A stretch of 64,000 nt of DNA, taken from contig NZ_FQVU01000003.1 of assembly GCF_900129455.1 (NCBI RefSeq), forward strand, positions 62,001 through 126,000. Reading direction: 5' to 3'. Position numbers and translations under genes: made by a program. Below the pieces are notes generated by a model. The model was not told the origin of the DNA. It saw only the letters and a program-made list of their open reading frames with translations, and ran no database searches. Within the stretch, counting starts at the first letter, position 1. Each line of letters starts with the position of its first letter. Source of the DNA: Jatrophihabitans endophyticus. Lineage in GTDB: Bacteria; Actinomycetota; Actinomycetes; Mycobacteriales; Jatrophihabitantaceae. Shown here in pieces: positions 9,911 through 20,000 of this stretch.

Positions 9911-11383
9911 TCAGCCGAGGACGACGGGCAGCGACTCGAGGCCGTGGACGATCGACACCTGCCGGTAGCGCAGCTCCTCGGCCGGCACGGCCAACCGCAT
10001 GTCCGGGAACGCACGGATCAGCGCCGGGTACGCGATGCGCAGTTCGAGACGGGCGAGCTCGGCGCCGACGCAGCGGTGCAGGCCGTGGCCGAACGCGACG
10101 TGTGCCGTCGGGGGACGGGTGTGGTCGAAGGTCTCGAGATCGGCGACGGTCGTGGCGCCGTCGGCGGTAGTGAGCCGCGGGTCGCGGTTCGCGGCTACGA
10201 GCGACGGGAAGACGGCGTCGCCGGCGAGCATGAACGTGTCCCCGACGGCGGCGTCGGCGGCGGCGAAGCGGGGGAAGCCGACCTGCACCACGGACAGGTA
10301 GCGCAGCAGCTCCTCCACGGTGGTGCCGACGTGGTCGTCGCGCTCGCGCAGGCAGTCCCAGGCGGTCCGGTCGCGCAGCAGCACGACGGCACCGAGTGCG
10401 AGCATGCTCACGGTCGTCTCGAGCCCGCCGACGAGCACGCCGTCGGCGAGCCCGGCCAGCTCGACGTCGTCGACGTCGTCACCGAATTCGCGCAGGATCG
10501 CGCCAATCAGTCCGGGGCCGGGTTCGACCCGCTGCTTGGCCACGACGGTCCGCAGCAGCGAGATGGACTGCGCGATGGCGTCGAACGACGAGGTGGCGCC
10601 GTCGGCGAAGTCGAAGCGCACCGAGCTCAACCGGTGGAACTCCTCGCGGTCGGTGTCGTCGATGCCGAGCAGCTCCATGATGACGCGGGACGGGATCTGC
10701 AGCGCGAACAGCTGCTGCAGGTCGACGACCGCGCCGCCGGCGCCCGCCGCTGCGACGGCCGCGATCGCGTCGTCGACGGCGCGACGCACGCGCGGCTCCT
10801 GCTGGGTGAGCGCGCGGGCGGTGAAGTGCGGTTGCAGCATCCGGCGCAGCCGGGTGTGGCCGGGCGGGTCGGCGAAGCCGAGACCACCCGGGTCGTCCTC
10901 GGCGGCGATGCCGACCTTGCCGACCATGTGACCGAAGTCGTTGCTGAACCGCTGGGCGGGCGCGGCCAGCACCTCGCGCGTCTCGGGATGACCGGTCACG
11001 AGCCAACCGCGCAGGCCCAGCGGCATCCGCAGCCGGCTGACGGGGGCGGCCGCCCGCCGCTCGGCCAGTTCGGGCACGGGGTCCAGGCCGTGGCGCCGCA
11101 GCGGGAGCAGCGAGGCCTCCGGGAAGCGGCGCAGGAGCGCGCCCGGGTCCGTCGCCTGGGAGTCGCCGGGCAGCCGCATGAGCAGCCCGACGAGGGAGCG
11201 GCGGGCCCGGCTCGCCGTCCGCGCCGCGAACACCGCGACCGGGCGGGGGTGACGCGTCCGGATTCCGCTCGGCTGCGCCACGTCTCGTCCCCCCGGACCC
11301 TCGGCAGTCGGCGGCACGGGGCCGCCGTGATTGCCCGTCATCGTAGGGAAGCGAGACCCCGTCCGCAGTGACGTGCGCGGCAC
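9911..11383 (-). CDS. Cytochrome P450
   Basis: The protein is about 490 residues long, or 476 if translation starts at ATG 11341. It carries the heme-binding loop FGHGLHRCVGAELARLEL with the axial cysteine, and an ExxR motif in EELLRYL. The I-helix segment is GGLETTV, where the usual AGxxT acid-alcohol pair is preserved as E-T. It also has the early PGHTRLRR element of bacterial class I enzymes. A soluble monooxygenase is expected, needing a ferredoxin and reductase encoded elsewhere. The GTG at 11383 has GAGGGG 9 bases upstream, which is why I prefer it; the extra N-terminal residues are not conserved-looking. The substrate cannot be read from the sequence. It is divergent from gltD. Confidence 0.9.
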   Translation of the reverse strand: MPRTSLRTGSRFPTMTGNHGGPVPPTAEGPGGRDVAQPSGIRTRHPRPVAVFAARTASRARRSLVGLLMRLPGDSQATDPGALLRRFPEASLLPLRRHGLDPVPELAERRAAAPVSRLRMPLGLRGWLVTGHPETREVLAAPAQRFSNDFGHMVGKVGIAAEDDPGGLGFADPPGHTRLRRMLQPHFTARALTQQEPRVRRAVDDAIAAVAAAGAGGAVVDLQQLFALQIPSRVIMELLGIDDTDREEFHRLSSVRFDFADGATSSFDAIAQSISLLRTVVAKQRVEPGPGLIGAILREFGDDVDDVELAGLADGVLVGGLETTVSMLALGAVVLLRDRTAWDCLRERDDHVGTTVEELLRYLSVVQVGFPRFAAADAAVGDTFMLAGDAVFPSLVAANRDPRLTTADGATTVADLETFDHTRPPTAHVAFGHGLHRCVGAELARLELRIAYPALIRAFPDMRLAVPAEELRYRQVSIVHGLESLPVVLG

Positions 11384-11478
11384 CGCGCGTCGCCCCTCTA
11401 GGATGTCGTGGTTCGGGTCGACGGCGCGGTCGAGCCTGGTCTTTCGAGACGCACGTTCGACACGAAGGGCGGTTGCTC

Positions 11479-12933
11479 GTGGGTGACCCGCAGGGCTTCC
11501 TCAAGCACAGGACGCGCGAGCTGCCGAAGCGGCGGCCGGTCAGCGTCCGGATCAAGGACTGGCGCGAGGTCTACGAGGAGTTCCCCGAGAGCACCCTCCA
11601 GGACCAGGCCAGCCGCTGCATGGACTGCGGGATCGCCTTCTGCCACGGCGGCTGCCCGCTCGGCAACCTCATCCCCGAGTGGAACCACCTCGTCTACAAG
11701 GACGACTGGCGCAAGGCGATCGAGCGGCTGCACGCCACCAACAACTTCCCGGAGTTCACCGGGCGGCTGTGCCCCGCCCCCTGCGAGGCCGCGTGCGTGC
11801 TCGGCATCAGTCAGGACCCGGTCACCATCAAGCAGGTCGAGGTCCAGATCGTCGACCACGCCTTCGCGCAGGGCTGGGTGCAGCCGATGCGGCCGCACGC
11901 GCACACCGGGCAGAAGGTCGCGGTCGTCGGCTCCGGCCCCGCCGGCCTGGCCGCCGCCCAGCAGCTGACCCGCGCCGGGCACGCCGTCACCGTGTTCGAG
12001 CGCGACGACCGCATCGGCGGCCTGCTGCGCTACGGCATCCCCGAGTTCAAGATGGAGAAACGCCACATCGATCGCCGCCTCGAGCAGATGAAGGCCGAGG
12101 GCACCACCTTCCGGGCCGGGGTGGACGTCGGCGTCGACGTCACGGTCGAGCAGCTGCGGGCGGACTTCGACGCCGTCGTGCTCGCCGGCGGCGCCACCGT
12201 CGCCCGCGACCTCCCGATCGAGGGCCGCGAGTTCGCGGGCATCCACCAGGCGATGGAGTACCTGCCCTGGGCCAACCGGGTGCAGCAGGGTGATCTGGAG
12301 CAGAGTCCGATCGACGCCAAGGGCAAGCGCGTCGTCATCATCGGCGGCGGCGACACCGGCGCCGACTGCCTGGGCACCGCGCACCGGCAGGGCGCCGAGA
12401 CCGTCCACCAGTTCGAGATCATGGCGCGGCCGCCCGAGGAGCGGGCCACCTCGACGCCGTGGCCGACCTACCCGCTGATGTTCCGCGTGAGCTCGGCGCA
12501 CGAGGAGGGTGGCGAGCGCGTCTTCGCCGTGAACACCGACAAGTTCCGCGGGGCCGACGGCCACGTCACCGCGCTCGCGGCCTACGAGGTCGAGTTCGCG
12601 GACGGGAAGTTCGTGCCCGTGCCGGACACCGAGTTCGAGCTCGACGCCGACCTGGTGTTCCTGGCGATGGGCTTCACCGGCGCGCAGCGCGAGGGCCTGC
12701 TCGCCGAGCTCGGCGTCGAGTTCGACCAGCGGGGCAACGTCGCCCGCGCGGCCAACTACGAGACCACGGTCCCCGGCGTGTTCGTCGCCGGCGACATGGG
12801 TCGCGGCCAGTCGCTCATCGTCTGGGCGATCGCGGAGGGGCGCGCCGCCGCGGCGCACGTCGACGAGTTCCTGGTCGGCCAGACCGCGCTGCCCGCCCCG
12901 GTCGAGCCGACCGCGGTGGCGCTGCGCATCTGA
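11479..12933 (+). CDS. gltD: Glutamate synthase small subunit (GltD)
   Basis: The 484-residue protein starts at GTG ([10 protein letters not shown]), the usual GltD N-terminus, with GAAGGG about 9 bases upstream. Two N-terminal cysteine clusters ([13 protein letters not shown] and CPAPCEAAC) would hold iron-sulfur centres. FAD binds at [12 protein letters not shown] and NADPH at [10 protein letters not shown]. GltD passes NADPH electrons to the GltB subunit, which makes two glutamates from glutamine and 2-oxoglutarate. gltB, normally directly upstream, is absent here; a divergent P450 gene takes its place. A TAGGAT -10 box at 11399-11404 suggests its own promoter. Confidence 0.95.
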   Translation: MGDPQGFLKHRTRELPKRRPVSVRIKDWREVYEEFPESTLQDQASRCMDCGIAFCHGGCPLGNLIPEWNHLVYKDDWRKAIERLHATNNFPEFTGRLCPAPCEAACVLGISQDPVTIKQVEVQIVDHAFAQGWVQPMRPHAHTGQKVAVVGSGPAGLAAAQQLTRAGHAVTVFERDDRIGGLLRYGIPEFKMEKRHIDRRLEQMKAEGTTFRAGVDVGVDVTVEQLRADFDAVVLAGGATVARDLPIEGREFAGIHQAMEYLPWANRVQQGDLEQSPIDAKGKRVVIIGGGDTGADCLGTAHRQGAETVHQFEIMARPPEERATSTPWPTYPLMFRVSSAHEEGGERVFAVNTDKFRGADGHVTALAAYEVEFADGKFVPVPDTEFELDADLVFLAMGFTGAQREGLLAELGVEFDQRGNVARAANYETTVPGVFVAGDMGRGQSLIVWAIAEGRAAAAHVDEFLVGQTALPAPVEPTAVALRI

Positions 12934-12938
12934 CCCGC

Positions 12939-12963
12939 TACCGTGTAGTTAGGCAACCCTAAC
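12939..12963 (+). promoter_or_regulatory. Promoter with iron-box (IdeR/DtxR-like) operator
   Basis: The perfect palindrome GTTAGGCAACCCTAAC lies at 12948-12963, just after a TACCGT -10 box at 12939-12944. The expected transcription start therefore falls inside the operator. It agrees with the TTAGG-CCTAA halves of actinobacterial iron boxes. It sits 15 bases before a siderophore-utilisation gene, which supports iron repression. Confidence 0.75.
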
Positions 12964-12978
12964 TTTCGGAGGTGGACG

Positions 12979-13770
12979 ATGTCCGATCGGCGTCCCACGC
13001 CCAAGACCGTCACCGTGCTGCGCACGCAACGGCTCAGCGAGTCGCTCGTCCGGCTCGTCGTCGGCGGCGACTCGCTGGCCGACTTCGACCCGATCCACGC
13101 CGACTCCTACGTCAAGGTCTGCTTCGACGGCGGCACCGAGAACGCTGACGGTGCCGGTCGGCCCCGCATGCGCACCTACACCGTCCGCACGTTCGACCCG
13201 GCGGCGCGCGAGCTGACGCTGGACTTCGTCGTCCACGGCGACAGCGGGCTCGCCGGCCCGTGGGCCGCCGCGGCGCAGGTCGGTGACGAGGTGCGGCTGC
13301 TCGGCCCCGGGGGCGGCTACTCGCCCTCGGCCGAGGCCGACTGGCACCTGCTCGCCGGCGACGAGAGCGCCCTGCCCGCGATCGCGGCCGCGCTCGAGCG
13401 GCTGCCCGAGGGCGCCGTCGCGCACGCGTTCGTCGAGGTCCACGGCCCGGGTGACGAGATCGAGCTGGCCACCGGCGCCGGCACGACGGTCAGCTGGCTG
13501 CACCGCGGTACGGGCGCGGTCGGCAGCCGGCTGGTCGAGGCCGTCACCGAGTGGGAGCCGCCCGCGGGGGAGGGGCAGTGGTTCGTGCACGGCGAGGCCG
13601 GCGTGGTCAAGGCGCTGCGCCGGTACCTGCGTCTCGAGCTCGGCGTGCCGATGTCGCAGCTGTCCATCAGCGGCTACTGGCGCCTCGGCGTCGACGACGA
13701 GGGCTGGCGGGCGGTCAAGCGCGAGTGGAACCAGGAGCTCGAGGACGCCGAGCGCGCGGTGGCGTCCTAG
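12979..13770 (+). CDS. Siderophore-interacting FAD/NAD(P)H ferric reductase
   Basis: The 263-residue protein belongs to the SIP/ViuB family. An N-terminal flavin-binding barrel ([11 protein letters not shown], then [14 protein letters not shown]) is followed by a SIP C-terminal domain ending near [12 protein letters not shown], a typical family signature. It would reduce ferric siderophores in the cytoplasm to release iron. The ATG has a strong GGAGGTGG ribosome site. The iron-box palindrome immediately upstream indicates derepression under iron starvation. No siderophore transporter or synthesis gene is adjacent. Confidence 0.92.
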   Translation: MSDRRPTPKTVTVLRTQRLSESLVRLVVGGDSLADFDPIHADSYVKVCFDGGTENADGAGRPRMRTYTVRTFDPAARELTLDFVVHGDSGLAGPWAAAAQVGDEVRLLGPGGGYSPSAEADWHLLAGDESALPAIAAALERLPEGAVAHAFVEVHGPGDEIELATGAGTTVSWLHRGTGAVGSRLVEAVTEWEPPAGEGQWFVHGEAGVVKALRRYLRLELGVPMSQLSISGYWRLGVDDEGWRAVKREWNQELEDAERAVAS

Positions 13771-13911
13771 CAACGAGGGCTTCGGACGAACCGTCTTCCG
13801 TGGCGCCGACCCCGGCGAGTCAGCGGGTCAACCGACCTGACGAGCCACCCCACGGCGACGGTCACGCCGCAGCCGTCGCGGCCCCGGCGATCCGCCCCCG
13901 CGCTCGGATCG

Positions 13912-15162
13912 TCAGCCGGGGCGGGTGCGGGGGTTGCTGCGGGGGCGTCGGTGGGGGTCGAGCCAGGGTGGGGGGAGCCAGGCGGGGCGGCCGTCGCTCA
14001 TGACGGATTGCCAGCCTTGTCGTTGGTGTTGTCGGTGGTGGTGGCCGCAGACGAGGGTGCCGTTGGCGATGGTCGTCGGGCCGCCTCGGGCGTGGTCGAT
14101 CACGTGGTGGGCTTGGGTCCAGGCCGGGGGGACGTCGCAGCCGGGGAAGGTGCAGCCGCCGTCGCGGGCGATCATGGCGAGCCGCTGGGTCTCGGTGAAC
14201 AGTCTGCGCGCGTCGGTGTGACCGACCACGCCGCCGTGTCGATCGAGGGTGATGGTCATGGTGCGGGTGTCGCCGCCGGCGAGGCGGACCGCCTCACGGG
14301 TGGGCAGGATCGCGCCGTGCCCGGTGGTCGCGACACCGTCACCGCTGGACCAGTTGGCCGCGGTGGTGGTGAGCAGGACGGTGGTGCTGATCCCGGCCAC
14401 CGACGGGACTAGTTCGGCGCGTTGGACGAGGTCGAGCGCGTCCATCAGTCCGTCGTGGCGGCGCTGCCCCGCGGTACGCGGATCCCGCACCCCGCCTTCG
14501 GCGGGTTTCGGCGCGGCCAGCGCGTCCAGCACGGTCAGCAGCCGTTCGGCGAGCTCGGCGGTCGCCTCCCCGCTGATCGCCGCGGACCCGTCGGGGCGTT
14601 GCCGGATGGTCAGGTCCCGGTGCCGGTCGCGGTGCTCGACGTCGGCCAGCGTGCCGTCCTGATCCATCAGCGTCGTCACCCGCAACGCCAGCGTCCCCAA
14701 CTGGTGCGGGTCGAACTGCTCGGCGTAGTGGACGAGGTCGGCCTCGACGCGGGCGCCGTGCTCGACCCGCAGCACGTCGGGCAGCCGTTCCACCGCGGCG
14801 ACGATCACCTGCGCATGGCGGGGTGAGATCGTGCCCGCGGCCTGCGCCGCCGCCACGGCCGGGAACGGCGCCGGTACCACCTCGCCGGTCAGCGTCGTCC
14901 GACCCGCCGCCGCATCGGCGGCGCGTACCCGGCCCACCGCCTCCCGTGGATGGACTCGCAGCAACGCCCGCACGAACCCCGCCGTGTTCCGCGCCCCGTG
15001 GGTGAACGGCAACCCCCGCCGCTCGGCCTCGGCGATCAATCGGTGCTCCACGGCGGCGAGCCGGTTGCGCGTGCGCTCCAGCTCCCGCCACGACGCGAGC
15101 AGGACGTCGTCGTCGCAGCGCGCCACATCGACCGGCACCAGGTCGTCGACAACGCTGCTCAC
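13912..15162 (-). CDS. DUF222/HNH endonuclease family protein (13E12 repeat type)
   Basis: The product is a 416-residue protein with a long N-terminal DUF222 region. The C-terminal HNH nuclease motif is built on [17 protein letters not shown] and a [10 protein letters not shown] block holding the metal ligands. These proteins occur in many copies in actinobacteria and were described in mycobacteria as the REP13E12 family; their role is unclear. GTG 15162 is chosen because a TAGAAT -10 box ends 7 bases before it, which implies a leaderless mRNA. An upstream GTG-type start would add 20 residues without conserved character. Confidence 0.88.
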   Translation of the reverse strand: MSSVVDDLVPVDVARCDDDVLLASWRELERTRNRLAAVEHRLIAEAERRGLPFTHGARNTAGFVRALLRVHPREAVGRVRAADAAAGRTTLTGEVVPAPFPAVAAAQAAGTISPRHAQVIVAAVERLPDVLRVEHGARVEADLVHYAEQFDPHQLGTLALRVTTLMDQDGTLADVEHRDRHRDLTIRQRPDGSAAISGEATAELAERLLTVLDALAAPKPAEGGVRDPRTAGQRRHDGLMDALDLVQRAELVPSVAGISTTVLLTTTAANWSSGDGVATTGHGAILPTREAVRLAGGDTRTMTITLDRHGGVVGHTDARRLFTETQRLAMIARDGGCTFPGCDVPPAWTQAHHVIDHARGGPTTIANGTLVCGHHHRQHQRQGWQSVMSDGRPAWLPPPWLDPHRRPRSNPRTRPG

Positions 15163-15169
15163 GTGTTCG

Positions 15170-15198
15170 ATTCTACTGTCGGGACCGACACCCGACAA
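15170..15198 (-). promoter_or_regulatory. Possible DNA-damage promoter of the HNH gene
   Basis: Read on the minus strand, TGTCGGT (15190-15184) is followed after 8 bases by TAGAAT (15175-15170). This resembles the RecA-independent damage motif TTGTCRGTG-N8-TAnnnT, although the spacing is one base short when the full 9-mer is aligned. A LexA-like half-site TCGAAC overlaps the start region. Regulation is inferred. Confidence 0.4.
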
Positions 15199-15360
15199 TC
15201 GTCGAACGCAGCCTGTGGACAACTGTCGCTCGGAGCCCTGCCCTCGCGCCCGGGGCGAAGCCGGCGCAGGCGCCCGAGGCTCGGCGACGCGAGGCGGCGC
15301 ACCCGCTCCGGGTCACGACACCAGCCGCCGACGGCCGCCGGTGTTCGTAGGATGCCGGTC

Positions 15361-16002
15361 ATGACCACGGCGGCGTCACCGTCCCCGGCGCGCCCCGAGC
15401 GGCGGGAACGACTCGGGATCATGGGCGGCACCTTCGACCCGATCCACCACGGCCACCTCGTCGCGGCCAGCGAGGTGGCGTCCCTCTACGACCTGGACGA
15501 GGTCGTCTTCGTCCCGACCGGCGAGCCGTGGCAGAAGGCCGCCCGGCAGGTCAGCCCCGCCGAGCACCGCTACCTGATGGCCGTCATCGCCACCGCGTCC
15601 AACCCGCGTTTCTGGGTCAGCCGGGTCGACATCGACCGCAGCGGGCCGACCTACTCCGTCGACACGATCCGCGACGTCGCCGCCCAGCGTCCGGGCGCGG
15701 AGCTGTTCTTCATCACCGGGGCCGACGCGCTGTCGCAGATCCTGTCGTGGAAGGACGCCGCGAGCGTCCTGGAGCTCGCGCACTTCGTCGGCGTGACCCG
15801 GCCCGGCTACGAGCTGACGAACTCCCACCTGCCCGACGACACGGTGACGCTGCTCGACGTCCCGGCCATGGCGATCTCGTCCAGCGCCTGTCGCGAACGC
15901 GTCGCCGACGGCCGGCCCGTGTGGTACCTCGTGCCCGACGGCGTCGTGCAGTACATCAACAAGCACCACCTGTACCGCCCGGTATCCTCGACATCCTCAT
16001 GA
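15361..16002 (+). CDS. nadD: Nicotinate-nucleotide adenylyltransferase
   Basis: This 213-residue enzyme transfers AMP to nicotinate mononucleotide in NAD synthesis. The nucleotidyltransferase signature [12 protein letters not shown] lies at about residues 22-33. The C-terminal [10 protein letters not shown] corresponds to the ISSTxIR motif. The ATG lies exactly 7 bases after TAGGAT (15348-15353), so it is probably leaderless. It overlaps rsfS by four bases, and gpgP follows the same way. This nadD-rsfS-gpgP order is conserved in mycobacteria. Confidence 0.95.
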   Translation: MTTAASPSPARPERRERLGIMGGTFDPIHHGHLVAASEVASLYDLDEVVFVPTGEPWQKAARQVSPAEHRYLMAVIATASNPRFWVSRVDIDRSGPTYSVDTIRDVAAQRPGAELFFITGADALSQILSWKDAASVLELAHFVGVTRPGYELTNSHLPDDTVTLLDVPAMAISSSACRERVADGRPVWYLVPDGVVQYINKHHLYRPVSSTSS

Positions 16003-16391
16003 CTGCCACCGACGAGGCCATCGCGCTCTCCCGCGACGCCGCCCAGGCCGCGGCCGACAAGCTCGCCACCGACATCGTGCTCATCGACGTCAGCGAGCGG
16101 CTCGCCATCACCGACGTCTTCGTGATCGCGACCGGCGGCAACGAGCGGCAGGTCGAGGCCATCGTCGACGCCGTCGAGGAGCGATTGCGCCACGGTGGTC
16201 ACAAGCCGATCCGCCGCGAGGGACAGCGCGACGGCCGCTGGGTCCTCATCGACTACGGCGACATCGTCGTGCACGTGCAGCACGGCGAGGAGCGCGCCTT
16301 CTACCAGCTCGAGCGGCTCTGGAAGGACTGTCCGTTCCTCGAGTTCACCGACGCCGCCGCGGCCGCCCACGCCGCCGAGCGCGGCGAGTGA
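15999..16391 (+). CDS. rsfS: Ribosomal silencing factor RsfS
   Basis: The 130-residue protein belongs to the RsfS/Iojap family. It binds ribosomal protein uL14 and blocks subunit joining during starvation. Recognisable elements are [20 protein letters not shown] near residue 25 and [14 protein letters not shown] near residue 85. The ATG overlaps the nadD stop (ATGA), indicating translational coupling. Confidence 0.95.
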   Translation: MTATDEAIALSRDAAQAAADKLATDIVLIDVSERLAITDVFVIATGGNERQVEAIVDAVEERLRHGGHKPIRREGQRDGRWVLIDYGDIVVHVQHGEERAFYQLERLWKDCPFLEFTDAAAAAHAAERGE

Positions 16392-17062
16392 CGGGTCGCC
16401 GGCTCGTCCTGCTGCGTCACGGCCGGACCGCGTGGAACGCCGAACGGCGCTTCCAGGGGCACCTCGACCCGCCGCTGGACGAGGTGGGACGCGCGCAGGC
16501 CTACGAGGTCGGTGCGCTCGTCGCCGCCATGCGACCCGACCTCATGGTGAGCTCGACCCTGTCGCGCGCCGTGCAGACCGCCGGCATCGTCGCCGACGTC
16601 GCCGGGTTGCCGTTCACGACCGACGTCCGCTTCCGCGAGCGCGGCCTGGGGCACTGGGAGGGGCACACCCTCGACGAGGTCGCCGCCGCCTACCCCGAGG
16701 AGTACGGCGAGTGGGCCGCCGGTCAGGACGTCGAGCGGCGCGGCGGCGAGACCCGCGACGAGGTTGCGCACCGATCGCTGGCCGCGCTCGCCGAGCTGCC
16801 CGAGGTGCCCCTCACCGTCGTGGTGACCCACGGGGCGACGGCGATGTCGACCGCCAACGCGCTGCTGGGCATCGCGCAGCGCACGCATCCGCTCGCGCCG
16901 CTGGCCAACTGTCACTGGACCGAGCTGGTCGCCGAGCCGGTGCCCGCGGGGCGGCCGCCGCGGTGGCGGGTACGCGGGCACAACCTCGGCGCGCCCGGGG
17001 CGGTCGTCCCGCTGCCGACGCACCCGGTGAGCGCCGACGGCACCACCGACGCCGACGCCTGA
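16388..17062 (+). CDS. gpgP: Histidine phosphatase, GpgP-like (glucosyl-3-phosphoglycerate phosphatase)
   Basis: This 224-residue histidine phosphatase has the catalytic LLRHGRTAWN motif at residues 7-16 and the second histidine in VVVTHGATAMS. Position and family match mycobacterial GpgP (Rv2419c), which makes glucosylglycerate in methylglucose lipopolysaccharide synthesis. The GTG start overlaps the rsfS stop (GTGA). Substrate assignment rests on gene order, so a general phosphoglycerate-mutase-like role cannot be excluded. Confidence 0.8.
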   Translation: MTGRRLVLLRHGRTAWNAERRFQGHLDPPLDEVGRAQAYEVGALVAAMRPDLMVSSTLSRAVQTAGIVADVAGLPFTTDVRFRERGLGHWEGHTLDEVAAAYPEEYGEWAAGQDVERRGGETRDEVAHRSLAALAELPEVPLTVVVTHGATAMSTANALLGIAQRTHPLAPLANCHWTELVAEPVPAGRPPRWRVRGHNLGAPGAVVPLPTHPVSADGTTDADA

Positions 17063-17085
17063 GCGGTCCCGGGCGACGCGGGCCG

Positions 17086-20000
17086 TCAGGGTCGCCCGGC
17101 GCCGTCGCGCGGACGCGGCTGCGGGAACGCGGCCGGCTCCACCTCGATCTCGGCCATCCGTTCGGTGTAACCGCGGTAGGCGCGGCGCGCCTCGCCGTGA
17201 CGTCCGCACCGCACGAGGGTGCGCACGAGGCTCAGGTGCGTCGGCTCGTCGTAGGGGTCGGTGCCGAGCAGCGTGATGAGCCACGGGACGGCGGCGTCCG
17301 GTCGCGGCGAGGTCGCGAGCAGCTCGGCCAGCGTCCGCAGCACCCGGTGCTGGCGGGCCCGCAGCTCGTCGCGGGGCTGGGCCGCCCAGCCCTCGTACGG
17401 GTCCTCCTCGCAGAAGTCGCCGGGGTAGGCGGCGACCGCCGCCTCGAGCAGCGCGACGGCGTCGGCACGACCGGTGTCGGCCGCGGCCAGCGCGACCTCC
17501 GCGCGGCGTGCGAAGTCCTCGGTGTCGAGGTCGACGGTGGTCAGGTCGAGCCGGACCGAGCCGCGGTCGGCGACGAGGTAGCGCTCGGGCGGGAACGTCT
17601 TCTCGGGGTCCAGGACGGTCCGCGCCGTCGACAGCGCGACCGAGAGGCGGTTGCCCGTCCCGTCGCTGCCCGGCCACAGCCACTCGGCGAGGGCCTCGCG
17701 GCTGATCGCCCGGCCTCGCCGGGCGGCCAGGATCTTCACGAGATCGCGGGCCTTGCGCGACTGCCACGCCGACGCCGGGACGGCCGTCCCCGCGCGGAGG
17801 ACGACGAACGAGCCGAGCGTGCGGACGACGACGGCGGCGGCGCGCTCGTCGGCCAGCACCGCCAGCGGTCCTGCCGTCCGGGCCGCGCTGTCGCGGACCC
17901 CGAGGCCGCGCAACCGGGCCCGTGCCGCGGCCGCCGACCGGTCGTCGGCGGCGAGGCGTGCCTCGGCCAGGGCGATCTCGCAGCACCCGATCGGGTCGTC
18001 CAGCTCACGCAGCAGGTCGGCGGCCTCGGTGAGCCGGCCGTCGCCGGCCCGGGCACGCGGGTCGGCGAGCACTGCGAGCAGCAGCGCCTGGGCGAGCGCG
18101 GCCGGGGCGTTGCGGCGACCGGCGTCGGTGACCGCGCGCCGGGCCCACTGCGCGGCGCCGGTCCGGTCCCCGGTGCACAGGGCGACCCAGCCCGCGGCGA
18201 GCTGGGCCGGCAGCGAGCCCACGGCGGCGGGCAGGGCGACCGCCCGCCGGGCGAGGTCGGCCGCCACGGCCGGGTCCTCGGCGAGCTCGACGCGCGCGAG
18301 CCCGGCCAGCGCCGGCACCAGCACCTGCGCGTCCTGGTGCGCCTCGCCGACGGCGACGGCCCGCCGGTAGGCCGCCGCCGCGCGGGCGGTGTCGCCGCGC
18401 CGTGCCAGGCAGTCGCCGCGCCCCTGGTGCGCGTGCGCGGCCATCGGCGAGTCGACGTCGGTCCAAACGGCCAGCGCGTCGTCGTAGGCCTGCAGCGCCT
18501 CCTCGAGCTGACCCAGGCCGAGTCGCGCGTCGCCCTGGTTGCAGCGCGAGAGCGCGACGAGCGTGCGCTGGCCGGTGGCCTCGCCGAGCCGGACCGCGTC
18601 GGCGAGCGTCACGAGCGCCTCCCGGTAGCGGCCGGTCTCGTTGTGCTGGGAACCGACATTGCAGCGGATGCGGACCTCGCTGACCACGTCGCCGGCGGCC
18701 TGCGCGTGCCGCAACCCGGTCTCGTAGGCCCGCCGGTTGCGGTCCATGTCGCCGGTGAGGACCGCCACCAGCGCCTGGGCGACCCACGCCCCGGCGAGGG
18801 CGGTGTCGTCACCCGACCGTTCGGCGAGACGCAGGGCCTCGTCCGCGTGCCGCTGCCCGGCCGCGCCGTCCCCCCGACCCCACGCGAGCGTGGCGCGGGT
18901 GGCGGCGACGAGGGCCTGGTCGGCGGCGGCACCGTCCGGCGCGCCGCGGGCGAGCACGGCCGCCGCGTGCGCGGACTCGCCCTGCAGGTACAGCGCGCCG
19001 GCCACCCGCCACGCGACCGGGCTCGGCAGGGCAGCGTCCGGATCGAGCCGGTCGAGGTGGTCCAGGGCGCGGTGCACGGCGCCGCGTCGCGCGAACAGCT
19101 GCGCGAACAGCGCGTCGAGGCGTTCGTCGCGGGTGGCGGCGTCGGCGAGCAGGTCGGCCGCCTCGACCAGCGGGACGGTCACCCCGCGATCGAGCAGCTG
19201 CGTGCCGAACCGGCCCACCACGTCGGCGACCACGTCCACGTCGCCGAGGCGGACCGCCCACCGCACCGCGGGGTCGGCGAGCCCGACGGCGCGTGCCGCG
19301 TCGACCGCGGACCGCAGCACGTCGGCACGCTGCACCTCGTCGACGGGATCGGCCAGGTCGAGGGCGTAGCGCGCGAGCACGGTGAGCGAGAGGACCCGGT
19401 CCACGGCGGTGACGAGCAGGCCACGCTCGGCGAGCGCGTCCAGGTCGCGCAGCTCGCCGGCCTCGTCGGCCACGACCTCCCGGGGGACGCCGCCGAGCAC
19501 GGCCATCGCCCGCAGCACCCGGCGCACCCCGGCCGGCAACGGCGTCAGCACCGCCGCCGTGAGGCGCTCCGCCGCCGCGGCGGGGGACGCGACGTACTCG
19601 CGCAACCGGTCGGTGCCGACGCTCAGCGCCGACTCGACCGCGAGACGGACGGCGGTCGCCCATCCGGCGCACGCCGCCGTCACCGTGGCGGCCGCGGGCT
19701 CGTCGATCGGCACGTCGAACGCCGCGAACAGCGCGACAGTCTCGGCGGGGTCGAAGAGCAGGGCACGCTGGCCGAGCTCGCCGTACTCGCCCGACGCGCG
19801 CAGTCGCTCCACACCGAAGGGCGGCGGGGTGCGGTCGATCACGGTCAGCTGCACCGCCCGCGGGTAGAGGCGGACGAGGTCGGCCAGGAAGGTCGTGCCG
19901 GCCGTGCCGGCGACGGCGTGCAGATCGTCGAGCACGAGCCGGAAGGGCGTCGCGAGCGTCTCGCCCCACGCCGCGGCGAGCGCCTCGGCGAGGGCGGCGG

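Noticed and set aside
8780-11371. 863-codon plus-strand open frame
   Set aside because: It lies antisense to the helicase and P450 genes and has composition typical of a high-GC shadow frame, with no recognisable domain.
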